Below are positions 4,993 to 9,219 of a DNA stretch of 9,219 nt, one piece after another. Position 1 is the stretch's first letter; every line of letters begins with the position of its first letter. The translations under genes and the position numbers were made by a program. The notes beneath the pieces are model-generated. The model was not told the DNA's origin and searched no databases. It saw only the letters and a program-made list of their open reading frames with translations. Origin of the DNA: Bacteroidales bacterium (GTDB taxonomy: Bacteria > Bacteroidota > Bacteroidia > Bacteroidales > GCA-2748055); the NCBI GenBank assembly GCA_029934875.1, contig JAOZLK010000141.1:1-9219 (forward strand). The letters run 5' to 3'.

Positions 4993-7900
4993 ATGACCAT
5001 GAACAGCAGGCGATTCATCAGAAACAATCTTGTCTACTACTGGAAGAAACACCTGCTTCTTGCCCTGGGTGTGGCCATTAGTGGAGCCGTGATTACAGGT
5101 GCCCTCCTGGTGGGCGATTCGGTCCAGTACAGCCTTAAGCGTATTGTGGAACAGCGCCTGGGGGAGGTGACACATGTATTAAAGGCGGGTGACCGCTATT
5201 TTACAAGTGCACTGTCAGAAAAGGTGGCTGAGGATTTGCAGGCGCCTGTATCTTCCCTTCTGCTGCAGGAGGGAACAGCCATTGGTGACGGGGGACAACT
5301 GAGGGTGAACCGGGTACAGGTCCTGGGCGTGGATGAAGCCTTCGATGCAATGGACAGCCTGGATGGTTTTTTCTCCAGCCTTTCGGGTGACACCATTATC
5401 ATCAGCCGGAACCTTGCCAGCCGGCTCAATAAAGCGGTGGGAGATGAGCTCCTGCTCCGAATCGAAAAAGCAAGCCTCATTCCCCTGAATGCACCCTTTG
5501 TTTCGGATGCTGAGGCGACGGTCTCGCTCAGGGCTGTGATCAGGGATATTGTGGATGAAGAGCAGATGGGGCGCTTCAGCCTTGAAGTGTCACAAACAGC
5601 CCCCTTTAATGTTTTTATATCCAGGCAACGATTGCAGCAGCTGATGGATTTTCAGGGCAGGGTGAATGTAATGCTGCTTGCCGATGCTGCCAATCGCGAT
5701 CCCCTTGCCATCATGGAGGTGGTGAAGCAGCACTTTTCTGCAGCCGATGCGGGATTGAAAATCAGTACTCTTGAGGAGCGTCAACAGCTTCAGATCACCA
5801 GTGATCGTGTATTTATTGATGAGAACCTGTCGGAGCCACTGGTATCTGCCGGGTCCGGAACCGGATCTGGAGCCGGGGAGGGAATCATCACCTATTTTAT
5901 AAACAAGTTCCAGGCAGGAGAGCGGAGCACTCCCTATTCCTTTGTTTCCACCATAGCCGGCAAAGAACTGGGGTATAATGAGATGATTATCAACCCTTGG
6001 CTGGCCGACAACCTGGAGGCCGGGCCGGGCGATACCATCCGGATGACCTGGTTTGAGGTTGGTCCGCTCAGGGAGCTGACGGAAGTTACATCCGGGTTTG
6101 TGGTCAAAGCTATCGCAGACATGGAAGGGCGCTTTGCCGATGCCAGCCTGATGCCCGATCTTCCGGGTCTTTCCGACGCAGGAAATTGCAGGGATTGGGA
6201 CACGGGTGTGCCCATCGACCTGGAAAGTATTGGGGATGACGATGAGGATTACTGGGATGAGTATGGCGGATTGCCCAAGGCTTTTATCTCCCTGGACCGG
6301 GCTGAGGAAATTTGGAAGAATCGATTTGGAGTCTATACTTCCATCCGCTATGATGATATGGATGCCGGGAGCCTTGAGGCTTCAATTCTGAAAGTGATTG
6401 AACCCGGTATGCTGGGCTTCAGCCTGGAGGCCACACGGGCCAAGGGAGAGGAAGCAGCCGTGGATGGCGTTGACTTCAGCCAGCTCTTTGCGGGGCTCAG
6501 TTTTTTCCTTTTACTGGCTGGTGTGATTTTGACAATCCTCCTCTTTCAATTGAACATGGAAAGCCGGGAGGAGCAGTTGAGAACTCTGCATATACTGGGA
6601 ATCCCTTCGCGGCTGATCCGACGGATCATGTTTATTGAAAGCATGCTTGTGGCCGTGGCAGGTGCTGCGGCCGGACTGGTCCTGGCCATCCTGTATAACC
6701 GGCTGGTATTTCATGCCCTCAATGGTATTTGGAAAGATGTGGTGCGCACGGAAATGATGCATGTGGATGTTTCCCTTTCTACCCTGCTCACAGGACTGGC
6801 ATTTACAATAATTATAGCTTTCCTATCCTTCTGGTTCCCGCTGAAGCGAAGGCTTAAAAGCCTGGGCAATATTCATAAATCCGGGGAAGCATCCGAGGGG
6901 CATACAGGCAGGAAAAGTGCCACCAGGAAAAAGAAGGGAAGGCTGCCGGCTACCCTGGCCCTGGTGAGTGGTCTTACTGCTATGGGCCTGGTCATTTCCC
7001 AGATCATTGCTGGAACGCTTGTGAACTCCGCCCTCTTTTTCCCTGCCGGGGGCCTGCTGCTGGTGTCGGCTCTTTCATTCTTTTCGTGGTACCTGCAGAA
7101 AAGTGAGAAAGCATCCGCCTCCACATTCAGTCTCTCACTCCTGAGCTGGAAGAATGTTACTCGCATGCGGACCAGGAGCATGAGTATTGTGATCCTTTTT
7201 GCCATCGGGGCTTTTCTTGTGATATCCACCGGCAGCAACAGGAAGGATCTGTTTGCCTCTTCAGAGGATCCCTCCAGTGGTACGGGCGGTTTTTTGTACT
7301 ACGCCCAGTCGACCATGCCTGTTCTTCAAAAACTGAATGATCCCAGGGTGAAATATGATTACGGACTGGAGGAAGAGCTGTCCTTTGTGCAGATGCGCCT
7401 GGCTGACGGCGATGACGCCAGCTGTCTGAACCTGAATAAAATTGTAACTCCCAGGGTGCTTGGTGTGCATCCCTCCTCCCTGGAAGGCCGCTTCTCCTTT
7501 GTAAGCCGCACTGCTTATCTTAATGAAGAGCAGCCCTGGAGCTCCCTGCAGCTCGATCTGCCGGGCGGATTAATACCGGCCATTGCAGATGAGACAGTCA
7601 TAAAATACGGTCTTGGAATGAGCGTGGGCGACACACTTCGCTATACCAACTCCACCGGTGGTACCATGGAGTTATTGCTTGTGGGCGGAATGGCTCCCTC
7701 GGTTTTCCAGGGCAGTGTTATTATTTCCGATGAGCGCTTCCTGGAGCAGTTCCCCGAGAGCAGCGGAAGCCATGTGTTCCTGGTGGATGGGGCAAGGGCG
7801 GATACTGCAGCGATCTCAGCAGAGCTTTCGCGTGGAATGCGCGACCTGGGATGGGATATGCAGCTTAGCTCCGATCGCCTTGCCGAGTTTAATTCGGTAA

Positions 7901-8289
7901 CCAATGCCTATCTCTCCATTTTCATGGTACTCGGGGCCCTGGGGCTCTTGCTTGGAACCTTTGGATTAATCGTGGTCCTATCCAGGAGCATCCTTGAAAG
8001 AAGGCAGGAGATTGCCCTTTTGAAAGCGGTGGGATATCCGCGAAAGGAGATCCGAAAGCTGATCACACGAGAGTACTTTTTCCTGCTTTTCTGGGGGATC
8101 CTCAGTGGCTTCGGGTCGGCCATCATTGCCACCCTCCCTTCCATCCTGAGTTCACATAGCGGCACATCCTTTTCCACCATCCTTATCTGGCTACTCATCC
8201 TGGTAATCAACGGGTGGTTCTGGATCCGGCTACTTACTTCAGCATCCTTGAGTAATCCTCAAATTTACGAGGGATTGAGAAATGAGTAA
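4993..8289 (+). CDS. Large FtsX-like ABC permease with two periplasmic domains
   Basis: 1098-residue inner-membrane subunit for the adjacent ATPase. Predicted membrane segments by hydrophobicity: about 20-40, 498-520, 545-570, 594-616, 652-675, 680-700, 729-748, 970-998, 1024-1047 and 1059-1080, a ten-segment duplicated FtsX/LolCE-type layout. Periplasmic domain 1 (43-497) is MacB_PCD-like and unusually long, with a Gly/Ser linker GSGTGSGAGEG (287-297) and an acidic Trp/Tyr block DDDEDYWDEYGG (415-426). Domain 2 covers 749-969. FtsX cores lie at 498-616 and 970-1080; ERRQEIALLKAVGYPRKEI (1002-1020) is the ATPase-coupling cytoplasmic loop. The only cysteines are C399 and C811, one per periplasmic domain. 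The start ATG 4993 and ATG 4999 are both possible. The family role is mechanical force or lipid/lipoprotein extraction across the periplasm rather than pore transport; the specific role here is unknown. The stop overlaps the next ATG by 8 bases. Confidence 0.92.
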   Translation: MTMNSRRFIRNNLVYYWKKHLLLALGVAISGAVITGALLVGDSVQYSLKRIVEQRLGEVTHVLKAGDRYFTSALSEKVAEDLQAPVSSLLLQEGTAIGDGGQLRVNRVQVLGVDEAFDAMDSLDGFFSSLSGDTIIISRNLASRLNKAVGDELLLRIEKASLIPLNAPFVSDAEATVSLRAVIRDIVDEEQMGRFSLEVSQTAPFNVFISRQRLQQLMDFQGRVNVMLLADAANRDPLAIMEVVKQHFSAADAGLKISTLEERQQLQITSDRVFIDENLSEPLVSAGSGTGSGAGEGIITYFINKFQAGERSTPYSFVSTIAGKELGYNEMIINPWLADNLEAGPGDTIRMTWFEVGPLRELTEVTSGFVVKAIADMEGRFADASLMPDLPGLSDAGNCRDWDTGVPIDLESIGDDDEDYWDEYGGLPKAFISLDRAEEIWKNRFGVYTSIRYDDMDAGSLEASILKVIEPGMLGFSLEATRAKGEEAAVDGVDFSQLFAGLSFFLLLAGVILTILLFQLNMESREEQLRTLHILGIPSRLIRRIMFIESMLVAVAGAAAGLVLAILYNRLVFHALNGIWKDVVRTEMMHVDVSLSTLLTGLAFTIIIAFLSFWFPLKRRLKSLGNIHKSGEASEGHTGRKSATRKKKGRLPATLALVSGLTAMGLVISQIIAGTLVNSALFFPAGGLLLVSALSFFSWYLQKSEKASASTFSLSLLSWKNVTRMRTRSMSIVILFAIGAFLVISTGSNRKDLFASSEDPSSGTGGFLYYAQSTMPVLQKLNDPRVKYDYGLEEELSFVQMRLADGDDASCLNLNKIVTPRVLGVHPSSLEGRFSFVSRTAYLNEEQPWSSLQLDLPGGLIPAIADETVIKYGLGMSVGDTLRYTNSTGGTMELLLVGGMAPSVFQGSVIISDERFLEQFPESSGSHVFLVDGARADTAAISAELSRGMRDLGWDMQLSSDRLAEFNSVTNAYLSIFMVLGALGLLLGTFGLIVVLSRSILERRQEIALLKAVGYPRKEIRKLITREYFFLLFWGILSGFGSAIIATLPSILSSHSGTSFSTILIWLLILVINGWFWIRLLTSASLSNPQIYEGLRNE

Positions 8290-8729
8290 AACTGATTACC
8301 CCGACAAGTTGAGGGTCGACAGCATTGAAGCCTGGATCGACTGGTTGAAAAAGCACCACCAGGATCGTAAGGTGGTCTGGCTGGTTTACAAAAAGAAGTC
8401 AAAGGGTGCAGTTCCCTTTGATTACCAGATGAGCCTGGATGCGGCACTCTGTTATGGCTGGGATGAAAACCATTCGGCTTGCTAAAGAGAACGGGATGTG
8501 GGACAGAAGAATTAAGCTGCCCGAAGTGGATGACTCACTGCCCGGTGCCCTCCTTCTTGGATTTCTGTCGAATCCCCAGGCACGGGACCATTATTTTGCC
8601 TTGAAAGAGAAGAGCCGGAAGCAGTATAACATCTGGATCAATATGGCAAAGAGAGCCGAAACTATCAGGAATAGGGTGGAAGAAGCACTTGACCTGCTTG
8701 AGCAGGGGAAAGAGCTTGGATTGAAGTAG
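8282..8729 (+). pseudogene. YdeI/OmpD-associated-family gene, internally deleted and frameshifted
   Basis: Two reading frames together give the two ends of one YdeI/OmpD-associated-family (COG4430-like) protein. Frame one (8282-8485) encodes the N-terminal part: WIDWLKKHHQDRKVVWLVYKK and SLDAALCYGW (51-60), then a nonsense tail DENHSAC and TAA. Frame two, entered at GCTGGGATG (8457-8465), encodes the C-terminal part AGMKTIRLAKENGMWD, then SRKQYNIWINMAKRAETIRNR, ending at 8729. In intact members CFGW is followed by an ID-x-x-x-K-R-x-D and a RFTPR-type segment before the AGMKTI stretch, so about 50 codons are missing here. The frame change means the deletion length is 2 modulo 3. It starts within the permease stop (8-base overlap), so it was probably the operon's last gene or a chance neighbour. 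A sequencing or assembly error is possible but would have to remove about 150 bases. Confidence 0.8.
8456..8465 (+). other. Deletion junction with GCTGG microhomology
   Basis: GGCTGGGATG can be read as GGC TGG (Gly-Trp of CYGW, frame one) or as GCT GGG ATG (Ala-Gly-Met, frame two). Both readings match what the family has on either side of the missing segment. The shared GCTGG is therefore the likely short direct repeat at which slippage or recombination removed the middle of the gene, leaving one copy. Confidence 0.6.
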
Positions 8730-8763
8730 GAAGGGGATAGTACACAGTGCTCAGGGAAAAAAA

Positions 8764-9219
8764 TTAGAAGGTGAAAAAGACCCGTAGCCGGTAAACCAGG
8801 TCATTGTTCTCAAAGTCATCAGTGCTGGAGTTACGGCTGAAGTGATAGGAGAGATGGAATTCGGTGGAAAATTGATCCGTGAAGTCATAGCCAATTCCCG
8901 GAGTTACCCGAACCACATCGTTGAAATAGAGCCCCTGTCCGGCACTTATGAATACTTCTGCTGAGACAGGAAAATAAAGGTCAGATAAAAAGGGCTTTAA
9001 TAAGCGGATTTTGGCTCCAAGCCTGTACCTGAAGCGCAAAGTAAAATCATAGGTCTCCGAATCCTGAAGGTGTTCGAAGCGTTCTTCCATACGGAAGTAA
9101 TGGGTCAGAAATACCCTGGGGAAAGAGGGCCATCGAAGGTGTACCCCCTGGTAGAACCTAACTTCATTCAGATTTAAATCTTCTATGGAGTAGGTGTAAT
9201 AGTTCCCCACACCTGCATG
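8764..9219 (-). CDS. DUF2490-like outer-membrane beta-barrel protein (5' end off window)
   Basis: C-terminal 151 codons of a gene that enters from the right edge; the frame is open to base 9219 (HAGVGNYY), so the GTG at 9210 is unlikely to be the start and the N-terminal signal peptide is not visible. The protein alternates hydrophobic and polar residues in strands, with RMEERFEHLQDS, FTLRFRYRLGAKIRL, RVTPGIGYDFTDQFSTEF and a C-terminal YRLRVFFTF ending in Phe, the usual terminal signal of outer-membrane barrels inserted by BamA. The ER / RFRYRL pattern suits DUF2490 proteins of Bacteroidota, function unknown. It converges on the YdeI-family remnant with 34 bases between the two ends; no convincing terminator is present there. 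Its promoter lies outside the window. A different outer-membrane barrel family cannot be ruled out. Confidence 0.72.
   Translation of the reverse strand, partial: HAGVGNYYTYSIEDLNLNEVRFYQGVHLRWPSFPRVFLTHYFRMEERFEHLQDSETYDFTLRFRYRLGAKIRLLKPFLSDLYFPVSAEVFISAGQGLYFNDVVRVTPGIGYDFTDQFSTEFHLSYHFSRNSSTDDFENNDLVYRLRVFFTF

Noticed and set aside
5848..5880. Repetitive CCGGA/TCTGGAGCC stretch in the permease as a possible mobile or regulatory repeat
   Set aside because: It is in frame and encodes a Gly/Ser linker; repeat-like appearance follows from glycine codons.
8740..8762. Possible terminator between the convergent genes: AGTAC-ACA-GTGCT hairpin (about 8750-8762 region upstream of a run of A)
   Set aside because: The stem is only five pairs with one G-T wobble, and neither strand has a T-run directly after it; the A-run is on the wrong side for plus-strand termination and precedes the stem on the minus strand.
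1..9219. CRISPR array, tRNA/rRNA, transposase or phage genes
   Set aside because: No regularly spaced repeats, no tRNA-like or rRNA-like segments and no transposase or phage motifs were seen on either strand.

Overview
The window most likely comes from a Bacteroidota chromosome (Bacteroidales/Marinilabiliales-like). This is inferred from three things: a promoter matching the Bacteroidota TTG / TAnnTTTG type, weak or absent Shine-Dalgarno sequences before most genes, and the gene families present (DUF6364-type antitoxin, DUF2490-type outer-membrane protein). No rRNA, tRNA, CRISPR array or insertion sequence was seen. No gene-free stretch reaches 300 bases.

Region 1 (1-1812) is an AT-richer accessory segment with two tandem toxin-antitoxin-like modules. 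The first is the 'mobile mystery' pair: an Xre-type HTH protein (A, cut by the left edge) overlapping a Fic-domain protein (B). The second, behind its own putative promoter and a CACGTGTA direct repeat, is a DUF6364-like antitoxin followed by a PIN-domain (VapC-like) toxin.

Region 2 (1803-8289) is a tightly packed, GC-richer four-gene operon on the same strand. It encodes a secreted eight-repeat PQQ-type beta-propeller protein, a GT4-like glycosyltransferase with an N-terminal YCGNC motif, a LolD/MacB-class ABC ATPase, and a 1098-residue FtsX-like permease with about ten membrane segments and two periplasmic domains. The propeller start codon overlaps the PIN toxin stop, and no good promoter was found between the modules, so the operon may be read from the toxin-antitoxin promoter. 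The ATPase and permease should form one mechanotransmission-type (type VII) or lipoprotein-extraction-type ABC machine. The propeller and glycosyltransferase are candidate periplasmic and cytoplasmic partners. The substrate is unknown, and this cluster is the best candidate for an undescribed system here.

Region 3 (8282-9219) holds a YdeI/OmpD-associated-family gene that has lost about 50 internal codons and its frame, apparently at a GCTGG microhomology. It is followed by a convergent gene, cut by the right edge, for a DUF2490-like outer-membrane beta-barrel.
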